From NCBI GenBank assembly GCA_015698045.1, contig BLAL01000020.1:948677-1012676 (forward strand): 64,000 bases of DNA, given 5' to 3'. This stretch comes from Rhizophagus clarus. Taxonomy: Eukaryota > Glomeromycota > Glomeromycetes > Glomerales > Glomeraceae. The stretch's first letter is position 1, and every line of letters starts with the position of its first letter. Positions 10,070 through 21,699 of this stretch are shown here, piece by piece. Below the pieces are notes generated by a model. The model made no database searches, was not told the DNA's origin, and saw nothing but the letters and a program-made list of their open reading frames with translations. The position numbers and the translations under genes were made by a program.

Positions 10070-12810
10070 ATGCATTCTACTTGCAACAAGAACTTAAACC
10101 AATGCCCACAAAAGAATATCATCAAAAAATTTACAATATATATAAATCATATTAATAGACAAGACCAGACTTTACAGATACAGCTAGTCCCACATATTTG
10201 GACAGCCTCATGGGCAGCACACATTAAAGTTGCATGGAAAATGAAGTTTGACCAAATAAGAAAGCTGCAAAAAGACGCAGACAACAAACATATTGAAGAA
10301 TGTATTAACAAGCGAGCAGAGATCATTCAGACCAACCAAACATGTTGGATTAACAGTCTACTCAATAGATATAAAGACAGAATTGTATTAGATAGAATTA
10401 TACACTTAGATATGTCAACAGGAAAGGAAGAGCTGCTAACGAACCCTAAGGATATAAAAAGATACAGTCCACTACAATACAAAGACCTACAGAAAAAACA
10501 AAAACACAAATTTGACAACATACCCCAGGAGTAGAAAGACATATATGAACTACTCAAAGACGTTGATGAATCCATATACCAACACATCATAGATGCCCTA
10601 ATGACAAACAAATGGCACAGCATCCTAAGAGAAAGTAACGATAAATCAGCACCAGGGGCATCAGGTATAAGTTACAAACTGATCAAGAAAGTAGGTTCAA
10701 AAGAACACGCATGCTTCATACGTTTTGCGGAAGTAATCTTCAAAACAGCGATTCTCCCAGATGAATGGACTACATCACAGATCTTTCCTATACCGAAACC
10801 TAAGGAATGGCAGTACAAACTGAACAATACATGCCCCATACTGCTCATTGAATGTTTGTGAAAGGCATATGTTAAGATTATCATGAAGAGACTAAGCTCC
10901 ACCTTACTCCAACATAACATTCTCAAAGGACCAAACTTCGCAGGTTTACTAGAAGGATCAACTAATACCCCAATACACGTAATTAACAATATTATAGAAG
11001 ATGCGCAACAGTCTAAAAAAGAACTTTGGATTTGTTTGCAGGACATGGCAAAGGCTTTTGACTCAGTGGAGATGGTCCTACTTCTCAACACGCTCAAAAG
11101 AATCAAATGCCTACCACCCTTAATATCATTCATTATACACCTCTTCAAAAACAGGAAACTAAAAATAATCACAGAATATAGCCTTTCAGATTGCTTCCAG
11201 ACAGGTGACGGTATTGATCAAGAGGAAACGATCTTCCCCTTGATCTGGAAAATCTTTTACAACCCACTTCTGGTTAGAATCAATGATGACTTCTCATTAG
11301 GCTATATACTCAAAGATTGTTGGCCAAACAATCTCGCCCCCAACACAAAAGAATATTGGTTGAAAGTGAGAGAAGTAGCTTTCGCGGATGATACAGCCTG
11401 GATCATGAATAGCCAAACTGAAATGACATGTATCATTAACATTTCTAACTTTTTCTATCAACTTAATAATATAAAGATTAATGGAAGCAAATCTGAATTA
11501 TTAGTATGGAATTCAAAAATACTGAAAGACCAGTTGCAAATTACAATAGGCTCAGACAGTAACATCATCAAAGCTAATACACTTACGCAATGTTCACGTT
11601 ATCTAGAAATATACATCTGTAGTAAAGCTAATAATTGCCATGTGGAAAGATTAATACAAGAAAAAGTAAAATCAATTTGCAGCATTCTCAGAAACAAGAA
11701 AATAATGGCTGCGCAACTTATTTACATCAACAACAAAATTCTACTTGCAAAAATAGAATATTGGACAAAAACTGTTTTTATAAATGAACATAGATGCAAT
11801 AGTCTACACAATTCGTTTATAAGATTAATTAAAAATAAAATGCGCATTGTAACAAGTGCGAATAATAATATAGTTCATCACAAAGGTATTATTGGTGCAA
11901 TAGCTCATTATCAACACCTAAGGGGAGCACAATTCGCAGAATTTATTATAAGACTCAATTCTAGTAACTGGGGAGGAATCAGTACAAGAATCCTGTTGAG
12001 GAAAATTCAAATCAGATTAGGCATCATTGATTGCATAATTACAATTCACCTATCAGCCATAGTAGACATCACAAATATAAAAAGTTTCTCCTTTAAAGTT
12101 CTTAGAGAAATGAAAAGCCAATTATACAACTTTAGTAGAACACAATTGGCAACCTCTTGGAACATAATATGCAACAGCCCTACTATCATAGAAAAATTAA
12201 AACAGATCACTAGCAGATCTAATGCAAGTGATAATGCAATAAATAAAGATCTCATGTCCTATTACAAAAAGTCAGATAATCAACTTGGCCTAATATTCTA
12301 TTGTCAGCTTCTAGCTAATAGCAGTTCATACCTCATGACGTGGGATCAAATCAAACACGTTCATCATCTTACAGCAAAAGGTCCCAGGCCAAGATACATG
12401 AGAGCACTGGAACGAGACATTAATACAAATTCATTCCATCGAACAATTCCACAAAACTATTGCAGTTTATCTTCAACATTGTACATAACAAATATTTCAC
12501 CAATACCAATTTCACGTGATAAAAGGGAAAAAGAATGGATAGTTACATACCAAGATGGAAAAGAATATATTGGAAAGATCATAAAAAAGTCAAATAGAAG
12601 CTCATTCTAATATCAGCATTGGCTCAAAACTTCACAGTACACACTGGAAAAATGTGTTTCCTGCATTAACTCAAAAGAACAACAAAGTTGTATAAAAAGA
12701 AGTACATATAATACAGCAGTAGTCATTCTGGTAAAAATGGTCAAGTTGTTTTCAACAGAGAATGGTTTTAGAATTATTACACTAACAGACTTAATATAAT
12801 ACAAAAAAGG
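10070..12810 (+). pseudogene. LINE reverse transcriptase region
   Basis: Three frame-compatible segments, interrupted by TAG at 10532 and TGA at 10859, then open from 10862 to a TAA at 12608. RT motifs seen are KSAPGASGISYKL, the palm motif MAKAFDS, GDGIDQEETIFPLIW and the catalytic FADDTAW (about 11380-11402). Past 12610 translation continues as YQHWLKTS with a Cys-rich CVSCINSK stretch. Each stop would be restored to a sense codon by reversing a single C-to-T change, so the copy was near-intact until recently. The domain would have copied LINE RNA at the nicked target. Confidence 0.85.
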
Positions 12811-12849
12811 ATAAAGTCATAATTATTTATTTGAGCAAGAACACCCAGT

Positions 12850-14248
12850 ATTAGAAATTAAGATTGATAAACTAGAGATTGAAATAATACAAAATAGGAT
12901 CTCATCAACAATATTGCAAGATAAATTAATCCAACATCATGATAATATGACCAAATTGCACATTAATGAACTGCATATTTATACTGATGGATCATTAAAT
13001 CTAAATTCAATTAATGGATACAACCAAATAATTATGGGAGCAGGGTGGATAGTAAAAAATACAGAAATAGATTTCACATGTGAAATTACATACTTCCCTT
13101 CCTCTACAAGACCAGAATTGTTAGCAATTTTAACAGCCTTATTAACAGTTCCTATAAATAATAACACGCACATATATACAGATAGCCAGTCAGCAATTGA
13201 TAGTATCAACAACATGTTACAATTAAAAGGGATTATAGAGAGGAAACTATTCAAACAAAATAATTACATTTTATTGTATGCAATAGTAGATTTAGTTTAC
13301 ATTAAAAAGATTAATTTAATTTTGCATAAAGTAAAAGGACATTCAGGATGTATATGGAATGATAAAGCAGATAAGTTAGCTAAAAAAGAAAGTGAATTAG
13401 CCCTAGAAAATAAAGACAGAATAGTAGATCTGAAACTCATTCTTAATAATAGTAATTTTGAGTTCATACCAAAATGGAGTGAAGTTTGCATAGATAAACA
13501 AATAAGAAAATTTTGTGCACAAATATCAGATGCTATATATGAAGCCAACTGGTCATGTAACAAATATTGGAGTGATATATTTATAGATCAACACAAAAAT
13601 TGGTATTGGGATGCACATTGGGAAACAACCAAAAGAGTTAATCATTTCAGCTGCAATTTCTTTAAAACTAATGATGAATTAATACATATTATAAAATGTC
13701 AAAATAATCTTTTGTCCACTATAGATAATTTAAAACACAGATTAAATATTTACAACAATTTATTATGCCCTATATGTAATAAAGAAGAAGAAACACTGAA
13801 ACATCTTACAATTTGTGAAGGCACACAAGAGAATTTTGAAGTAATTGAAAATCAAATTATTACAAAAATACTTAAAATTATAAAGAAACATAATTTAAAG
13901 AATAACATCAGTTATAATGAATTGAAAAAAATATTATTTAAATATAAAGATGAAGTTACTTCTGAATTAAAAGAAAAAAATAGAGTAGAATTAACTCGTG
14001 AATTAATTTCAAGTTCTATAATGATGAATTTACAGCAGAAAACATCCAGAAAACTTAGTAAAATAATTACTAATAAAACAATTAACTTATTCCACAAATT
14101 TTTTAGGTCAATTCTTTGGAAGCAACGTTGTGAAAAAATGCAACAACATGAACGTGATGCAGGAATCTCCCAAGCAGCAAAAAAAAGAAACACAAATTCA
14201 ATACAAATCCTATCACCTAATACACAAACAAATAATAACCGAAAATAA
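12850..14248 (+). pseudogene. LINE RNase H domain and C-terminal zinc motif
   Basis: An open frame from about 12914 to 14248 (444 residues), downstream of stops near 12800. All four RNase H acidic positions are visible: IYTDGSLN, RPELLAI, IYTDSQSAI and NDKADKLAKK, with the HS of KVKGHSG just before the last. Farther on, CPICNKEEETLKHLTIC forms the CxxC..HxxxC zinc motif found at the end of many RNase H-bearing LINEs. The end is Lys/Asn/Gln-rich. It is now separated from the RT frame, so it is scored as part of a pseudogene even though this segment is intact. Confidence 0.85.
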
Positions 14249-14600
14249 GAAGTATTGGAAAAATTAAAAACAAGTTTAAGCAGATATACAGATCATATTA
14301 AAGAATGGATAAAAAAAGGCAGTTCAATATCATGGAAATCAAAATCAAAAAAATTGTAAAAAGCAGCGTAGCGGGTCTTTTGACTTCCCTCCTATGATCA
14401 CAAGGATGTAATATCTAAGATAGCTCATTTCACACGTGCTTACTTGTGTAGGAGAATCGTCAACCGACAGTACACATATGGGATTTCTTTAAAATGACGG
14501 ATGGTTTATAGATTAATCATATTAGAATTAATTAATTATATTTTTTATGTAATTTACAAAAATTTTAATAAATCTATAAATGCGCTGCAGAAAAAAAAAA
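14249..14600 (+). other. LINE 3' untranslated tail with A-run
   Basis: Non-coding sequence following the RNase H frame and ending in AATAAATCTATAAATGC, GCTGCAG and ten or more A at 14591-14600. This is taken as the 3' terminus of the LINE. Confidence 0.65.
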
Positions 14601-14679
14601 GTTTTAAATCAGAATATTTATAATTACTTTTTATTTTAATTAATGGTTTTTTGTTAAATAATACATCTAATACATTAGT

Positions 14680-14870
14680 GTAACTTGGCTTTATTCTAAC
14701 AATTTGGCTTAGTTTTAATAATTTGACTTATTCTAATAATTTAGCTTGTTAAAATTTCCTGTATTATTTAATTGCAATAATTTGGTTTAGCTTTAATATT
14801 TTGACTTGATTTTAATTATTTGGCTTAAATCTTATTACATCACTTAATTTACTAATAATAAAAATAAATA
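14680..14870 (+). repeat. Short degenerate TTGGCTTAGTTTTAATAA repeats
   Basis: Seven or eight loosely spaced copies of TTGGCTTAG-TTTTAATAATTT at about 20-25-bp intervals. No coding potential; their link with the hAT remnant just downstream is unknown. Confidence 0.55.
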
Positions 14871-14950
14871 TAAATACTGCTTACCAAAAATGTAGTGGAA
14901 AAGAAAGTTCTAATTATTTATTTATATAACTTGGTATATATTAAAATAAA

Positions 14951-15556
14951 GAACCACCTTTTAATGATCTATATGTAGTGAGTACTACTACTTCTATTAA
15001 TTGGTGGACATCTGTAGAACTAAAAAAAAGAGAAGATCCTATTAGGAAACTTGCATTAAGAATGCATAGAATTATGCCTCATAATGCAAATTGTAAAAGA
15101 GATTTTTCTATATTAAGATGGTTTCTTAGTAAATGATATATCAAGTAAGTAAATTTGGAATATTCAAACATTAAATTTTTTAGTTATTTCATTTAATATT
15201 TTGCTTTTATAATAGAATTAATATCAAATGGCTTCAAGCATATCTTATAATAAATGCAAAATTAGAGCTGAATTATATAAATGATGAAATAACTTTAGAA
15301 GAGTTTGAAATAATGGTTTGATGATGAAAATGATGAAAATCTTATTAATTTTGAAAATATTAATGAGATTGAAGAAGCTGTAGATTTAAAAGGAGTAAAT
15401 AATAATAAACTAAAAATTACAAATTTTATTGATTTATCAACAAGTTTATTAAGTAATAAAAAAGATAAAAAAGATAAGGAAGTAAGTATAATGAACTATG
15501 AAGACTTAAATTTTGATGTTGATGAATTAATAAATAGGTTTAAAGAGTTAATTTAA
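14951..15556 (+). pseudogene. hAT transposase C-terminal remnant
   Basis: Translation from 14951 gives FNDLYVVSTTT, then INWWTSVEL and LALRMHRIMPHNANCKRDFS. This matches the pattern of the hAT dimerisation domain (WW..., a run of basic/Leu residues, then P.S/NA.CER.FS). An in-frame TGA occurs at about 15135, a probable intron (15150-15215, GTAAGT..TAATAG) follows, and reading resumes with INIKWLQAYL. After a frameshift near 15318 an acidic Asn/Asp-rich tail reaches TAA at 15554. The N-terminal zinc finger and catalytic core are absent upstream, so this is a fragment. Confidence 0.75.
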
Positions 15557-15774
15557 TTATTTATTTTTATTATTTACAAAATATTGTATTTTATAGATTA
15601 TTATTATTTATATATATCTTTTTTATTTTATTAATATATTAGAATTTTTTTGCAATTCATAGATATATTTTATTTTTTATTTTTTATTAATGTTTATAAT
15701 TTTGTGATAAAAAATATATTTTATAATAAAAAAATTTTTAATAATAAAAAAAATCAAACTAATTGAAGAACATG

Positions 15775-15915
15775 AAATATAGGATATGGGATGGGATATA
15801 GGATATGGGATTTGGGTGGGATTGGAATTTGGGATTGGAATGGGATTATGACAAATGGGATGGGATAAATAGGATTGGGATTGGGATTTGGGTGGGATGG
15901 GATATGGGATTTTTC
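15775..15915 (+). repeat. GGGAT-rich minisatellite
   Basis: About 20 GGGAT/GGGATT/GGGATATGG words packed in 140 bp, G on the plus strand only, within otherwise AT-rich DNA. Strand-asymmetric G-runs of three could form G-quadruplexes; that is inference. Confidence 0.8.
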
Positions 15916-16550
15916 CAATTTCATTAATATGAGCAGTAAGTATATTTATAATATATACGTTGAACTATCAATTTATTTAATTTGTGTAAGCATTATATAA
16001 GAAATTTCTTTTTTTAGCTATGGGATAAAATATTTGATAATAATTATACAAAATCATTTTAATTAATGATCGTCAACTCAAGTGACATTTTTGATGTCTA
16101 ATAATAATATTGTAATAATAATTTATAAAATTATTTAAAAAATAAAAATTCTGAATTTTTTTTTTTATTAAAAAAATTTGTATAAATAAAGACTTTTTTT
16201 TTAATTTTTTTTTTTTTTTAAAAAAAAAAATTATTTTAAATTAAATTTTTTTTTTTTCAAAGATTGTGATTGGCTTTATTAAAAAAACAATTTGTAAAAA
16301 TATATGAAAGCAGAAAGCACATTTAATACAAAACACTTATTCCACTCTATTTAATTTATATAAGCCTATTATTATAGTTTTCAAAAAAATTGACCTGTAT
16401 AAAAATACATACATATATATAAATGATTACAAATTACACAATATAAACAAATAATAACTAATGGAAACTTAATCATGTGACTATATAATTTATTGAAAAA
16501 TAGTTTTAATAAATTTATTTCTTTAAATATATAAAAATTTATATAAGAAA
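15916..16550. other. AT-rich spacer, no gene seen
   Basis: Long A and T runs (for example 16140-16260) and no coding frame of note. Confidence 0.6.
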
Positions 16551-16552
16551 TT

Positions 16553-16700
16553 ATACAGTGAAATTTGATATAATGGAATCATCCGTTTTAGTAAAAATAT
16601 CTGGTATATTGAGATTTTTGATATATTAAAAATTTTTGATATACCAGATTTTATATATAAATCATGTAAAATTCCATTATATTAAGTTTTATTTGTGTGA
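16553..16700. mobile_element. Pogo-like MITE relic, hairpin
   Basis: Starts TACAGTGAAATTTGATATAA and ends with an imperfect inverted copy around ATTCCATTATATTAAG. The centre is a near-perfect palindrome: TATCTGGTATA facing TATACCAGATT. About 150 bp, non-coding. Confidence 0.5.
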
Positions 16701-16898
16701 CATGTGTGATAAACATTAAAAAATTTAGATTATTTTTATTTAAAATATTATTAAAAAATTTTATATACTGAAATTAACTAAAACTTAAAAAAAATCATTT
16801 GTTCTACCCTGTTTTTGCTTTTTCTTACCAGCTGAAATAATTTTTTTCTTTAGTTTAAACAAATTTTACATATCTGAATTATTAATACTCAAATCATT

Positions 16899-17330
16899 TT
16901 ACCGAACATAATTAATTAATTTCTCAATGCTGTTTAATGCATCAGAAGTAATAATAGGTTCATTATTTTCTTGCTTCATATGTTTTTCTGCTACACTTCA
17001 ACCTCTAACTATATTGACAATTTTCTCTAATATTAATTTTTCTTTGGCAACTAATTTATCATCAATATTAATATATTCTTTCATATTCAAAGGATTGGCA
17101 ATTGGTAATTCATTAATTAATAATTGTAAATTTTCAATATCATCTTCAACTTCACTATTATCACTATTAGAAGTATTAGGTTTATTATCAGAAAGAATTT
17201 CAGTTTTAACCTAACCATTAATGATTGTTTTTTTAATCATCATTTTCCAAGCCTTAGCAATTAAATTGATGAAGTCAAGAATATTGATGAGAGGTAGAAT
17301 TTAATCATAATCATCATATAAATCATATAC
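16899..17330 (-). pseudogene. Tigger/pogo-type transposase C-terminal remnant
   Basis: Minus-strand translation from about 17330 runs through IAKAWKMMIKKTIING, then an acidic Asp/Glu/Asn/Ser stretch (NKPNTSNSDNSEVEDDIE), LPIANPLNMKEYINID and a C-terminal SDALNSIEKLINYVR before TAA. This is the layout after the DDE_1 catalytic core in CENP-B/Tigger-type transposases, where a TIxNCWRKTGI-like block precedes an acidic tail. Two in-frame stops are present, at the W/R position of that block and at RG*SVA. The upstream catalytic part is missing. Confidence 0.55.
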
Positions 17331-17387
17331 CTAAATCCAATTTTTACATAATAATTTGCAGTATTATATTACATATCAAAGGCTGCC

Positions 17388-17583
17388 AAATCAGGAATCA
17401 TTTAGGCTATCCTATAGGGGCTTAGATGATTCCTGATTTTTTTTAATTTATTTTATCAGAGTACCTAATTGGTAACTTTAAAATAGTGTAAATCAGGTAT
17501 ATATAGGATATCAATAGGATATCAATAAGATACCTATTCATTTGCAACTGGATATCAATAAGATTGGCCTATTGCTATCCAGT
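17388..17583. repeat. Two hairpins with TATCAATA repeats
   Basis: AAATCAGGAATCAT at 17388-17401 is perfectly complementary to 17426-17439 across a 24-nt loop. ACTGGATATCAATA at 17547-17560 pairs (13 of 14) with 17570-17583. Between them GGATATCAATA recurs several times. Similar words (AAATCAGG.ATAT, CCTATTGATA) occur at the foldback ends near 19840 and 23990. Confidence 0.6.
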
Positions 17584-17599
17584 TTTTTTAATTTACTTG

Positions 17600-18229
17600 T
17601 TTGGATTAACCTATTGATATCTATTTTTCTTATCTGACAACTTACTGATTGATATTATTTTTACTAATTGTAACAATTTATGTGTATAATTTACTAAATT
17701 GTAATTAATAGGTTATGTCTGATTACGAAAAATTTAATATTTAGAATCAAATACATGTTTTCAATTGATTACTAATTGCTACCTAATTGTCAATTTTATT
17801 ACTATTGATTTATATTGCTAATTTTATTTTAATTAATTACAAATGCCAAATTAATGAATTATTACAAAATTACATTATATTATTATTTGCTATTCTAAAT
17901 ATTTTACTATAATACCTAGCTAATTTGCTTAATCAATAAAATATTAATAATGCTTAAATTTCTCCTTGTCAAGATATTTCATCAGTTCTGACTTTTAAGG
18001 ATTCTATTATAAAAAAAATGAAACACTGTTAATAATATTTACTAACATTTTAATTTGAAAAAATTTTTATTTGAGTGTTGATTCTGAAGCGTCTAAAGAG
18101 ATTTACAATTCCAATAGCCCAAATAATTAAGTTGACATCTGAATTCTAAAGAAAAAAAGAAAGGAAAATTAGTATTAAAAATTAGAAGAAAAACAATTAG
18201 AAAAAGCTTACCAATTTGAAATTACAACC
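17600..18229. other. AT-rich spacer, no gene seen
   Basis: No coding frame or conserved motif recognised. The last ~170 bp grades into array 2. Confidence 0.55.
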
Positions 18230-19800
18230 ATAAGAGAATCTAAAAGCTACAAAAAAAAGTAGAAGGCCATTAGTATACGCCTATATGCCTTTTATTTTAA
18301 AAAAGTTCTTTTTTTTTTTAAGCTCATTAGTTCAAAATAGCGTCCAAGAATCTGGAAGCTACAAAAAAAAAATAGAGTAGAAGGTTAGTATAATGCTATA
18401 TGTTTTTTATTTAAAAAAAATGAAAAAATATTTTTTATTTAAGCTTATCAGTTTGAAATAGCATTCAAAGAGTCCAGAAGCTACAAAAAAAAATAAAGTA
18501 AAAGGTTAGTATAATGCTATATACCTTCTACTTAAAAAAAAATGAAAAATTATTTTTTTTTTTAAGCTTACCAGTCCAAAATGGTGTTTAAAGAGTTTGA
18601 AAGCTATAAAAAATAAATAAAGTAGAAGGTTAATATAATGCTATACACCTTCTACTTAAAAAAAAATAAAAAATTATTTTTTTTTAAGCTTATCAGTCTG
18701 AAATAGCATTCAAAGGAGTCTGGAAGTTACAAAAAAAAAATAAAGTAGAAGATTAGTATAATGCTATACGTCTTCTACTTAAAAAAAAATGAAAAATAAT
18801 TTTTTTATTTAACTCATCAGTCTGAAATAATGTCCAAAGAAGTTTGAAAGCTACAAAAAATAAATAAATTAGAAGGTTAATATAACACATATACATCTTC
18901 TACTTAAAAAAAAATAATTTTTTTTTATTTAACTTATTCTGGTTTAGAATGACTCTAGAGGCTATTAAAAAAAAATAAAGTAGAAGGTTAGTATAATGCA
19001 TATACGTCTTCTACTTAAAAAAAATAAAAAATATTTTTTTTATTTAACTCATCAGTCCAAAATGGTGCCTAAGGAATCTGGAAAGCTACAAAAAAATAAA
19101 AAAATAAAAAAGAAGGTTAGATATGCCTTTTATTTCAAAAAAAAAATAAAAAAATATTTTTTTTTAAATTTACCAGTCTGAATTGGTGTTTAAAAAGTCC
19201 AGAAGCTATAAAAATAAATAAAGTAAAAGGTTAGTATAACGTCTATATGCCTTCTACTTAAAAAAAATTTAACTAACCAGTCCAAAATAGTGTTTAGAAG
19301 GTTTAGAAGTTACAAAAAAAAAATAGAAGGCTATTAGTATATGCCTATATGCCTTCTACTTAAAAAAAATGTTTTTTTTTACTTTTTTAAGCTTAACAGT
19401 CTGGAATGGTGTCCAGGAAGTCCAGAAAGCTATAGAAAAAAAATAAAATAAAAGGTTAGTATAATGTCTATATGCCTTCTACTTAAAAAAAAATAAACTT
19501 TTTTTATTTAACTTATTACTTGTTTAGAATAGCATCTAGGAGGTTCAGAATCTATAGAAAAGAAATAAAGTAGAAGGTTAGTTTAACGCATATATGCCTT
19601 CTATTTAAAAAAAGTAAATTTCTTTTTTTTATTTAACTTATCAGTCCAAAATAGCATCCAGAATTTGAAACCTATAGAAAAAAATAAAATAGAAGGTTAG
19701 TACAATGCCTATACATCTTCTACTTAAAAAAAAAATTTTTTTTTACTTTTTTAAGCTTACCAGTCTGAAATGGATCCAAGGAGTTAAAATGAGTAGAAAG
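18230..19800 (-). repeat. Tandem array of micro-exon-like units (array 2)
   Basis: About 13 units with a period near 120 bp. On the minus strand the typical unit is a T-run ending in GTAG, a ~33-nt core (CTTCCAGACTCTTTGGA then CACCATTTCAGACTG), GTAAGCTTAAAAA, then AAGTAGAAGGCATATAGC..ACTAACCTTCTACTTT. The core is thus bounded by acceptor- and donor-like sites; several copies have lost one or both (for example GATAAG instead of GGTAAG). Units differ by many substitutions, so the array is old. An extra copy sits in the loop of the neighbouring foldback element at 21441-21586. Confidence 0.7.
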
Positions 19801-20425
19801 TTAGTATAACGCTTATATGCACAGGTTAAAAGCTAATAAATCAGGCATATGCCCTATTGATAACTATTAGACTAATAGGTTAGCTAAAATTTAATAATCA
19901 ATAGGGCATATACCTGATTGATAACTATATAAAAATTTAAGTTAGCTGAATTGATCATATTTTTTAATTTGAATAAATTAGGTAATAATTCAATAGTTAT
20001 CATTCAGTTTGATATATAATTATTACTACTCATAAAACTGAATTCAATCAGTATATACTGATTGATGACTATCAGACAAATCTGTTTGATGTAATAATAT
20101 TATTTATTTATATTATTTCTTACTGAATTTAATATATAAAAATTAAACTATTTTAGAATTATTTGCTGATCAATTATTTTATATAAATGTGACATGTATC
20201 ATGATAAAAATTTAATTATCTTGAATAAATAATTTGGTTAAAAAAACTTTGAAAAAAAAATCTTTTTATTTTATAAAATAAAATTGATTTTCTTGAAACT
20301 GATTTTTTTTTAAAAAAAATATTTACTTTTCTCTGTTTACACATCTGATCTTAAGAAAAAAAAATTACATTAACTACTTCCTGTAACTAACAACATTAAT
20401 ACTGGAACTCACTGTAACATTTAAA

Positions 20426-21195
20426 CATATTGGCTGATTTGCAAAATTTGGCAATCATCAGTTATGTGATGCAGTATTAATTAAAATTGATCAAAACCGT
20501 TCTCACACAAGAAAAAATAATTAAAAAATATAAAAAATAAGTAAAATAACCTTTAAGATCCTTCCCAAAAAATTTACCTCTTTTAATCTGAGCCTAGTAG
20601 AAGAAATTTCTAAAAAAAAAAGGAAAAAAATATTATAAAGTTAGTCGATTAAAAAAAAGAAACAAAATTCCAGAATATTTAACAATTTAATAAAAAAAAA
20701 TTAATTTAAAAATAATTAATAACAAATATCAAATAGATTTTAATAAAAAACTATTCAATACATAATTTAAATTTGTTAAAATATCATTATTAACACAGAG
20801 CTATTTATTTATTTAAAGATTTTTTTGAATAATTTTGTTGTTTATACAAGATTTTTTTTATAAACTATAAAAAAAAAAATAAAAAAAAATAAAAAAAAAT
20901 AGCTGTAAGTTGTATACAATGTAAAATAACTATTGGTATACTTGCAAAAATTCTTAACTTACTTTGGTGGGAAAGTTGATGGGAAGTTAATGGGGAGTTT
21001 AATAGGAAGTTCACAAAAGAAAAAAATTTTTTAACGCTACTTTGTTGAAGTAATTTTTTGATATCATATGTCATATGATTATATAGCATAAATGTAACCA
21101 TTTTTGTAAAACTTGTGAAACTTATTTTTTATTAAATTAATGTCAAATTCCTTAGTTTAAGTTAATTTTGTTAATTCTGCTGATCGGCCCATATG
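20426..21195. mobile_element. Insertion with CATAT(T/G)GGC termini in left foldback arm
   Basis: Absent from the corresponding place in the right arm, so it is an insertion of about 770 bp. Its ends are an imperfect inverted repeat: CATATTGGCTGAT on the left and, on the opposite strand, CATATGGGCCGAT on the right. Non-coding. The target duplication is too short or eroded to call, so the superfamily is unknown. Confidence 0.5.
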
Positions 21196-21699
21196 ATTCT
21201 GTAAAGCATCATTCTTCATATATTTTGATATGCTTTCCTTTTCCCTTTAGTGGTAGTAGTAATCATATTAAAAGTTGATATTGAAATCCAGAAGAAATGG
21301 TTCAAATAAATCAATATGATCAGTTATAGTAAGCAGTTGCAATTTGGTTGGTCATTTGACTTACTGATCTGACTTACTAATACAACTGATAATCTTTTTT
21401 TCAATTTATTCTAGATTGAAAGAAAATGAAAAATTAAAGTTGGTTTGTATGCCTTCTACTTAAAATATATAAAAAAATAATAATATATATATTAATATAT
21501 ATATATATATATATTTTTATTTTTAATTTACTGGTCTGAAATGAGTCTAGAAGTTCTTTTGTTTTTTAATAGCAGTTTTTAAATTGACTTTAATTTTTTA
21601 TTTTCTTTTAATTTAGAATAAATTGAAAAAAAGATTATTAACCATATTAGTAAATCAGATCAGTAAGTTAGATAACCAACCAATTGTAACTGCTTACCG

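Larger units (their letters stand above)
4940..14600 (+). mobile_element. Decayed EN-RT-RNase H LINE, split by a Tc1-type element
   Basis: A non-LTR retrotransposon of about 5.9 kb once the 3.8-kb insertion at 5379-9162 is removed. Reading along the plus strand one finds an AP-endonuclease-like domain (4940-5376 and 9165-9925), a reverse transcriptase with FADDTAW (about 11380), an RNase H domain (about 12970-13390), a C-terminal CxxC...HxxxC zinc motif, a 3' tail with AATAAATC and an A-run at 14591-14600. This domain order is typical of the I-type LINE group. The frame is interrupted by several stops and frameshifts, so the copy is dead. I did not find clear target-site duplications. Confidence 0.85.

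Noticed and set aside
16927..17214. Plus-strand 95-codon hydrophobic frame
   Set aside because: Antisense to the Tigger-like remnant; the minus-strand reading makes better protein sense.
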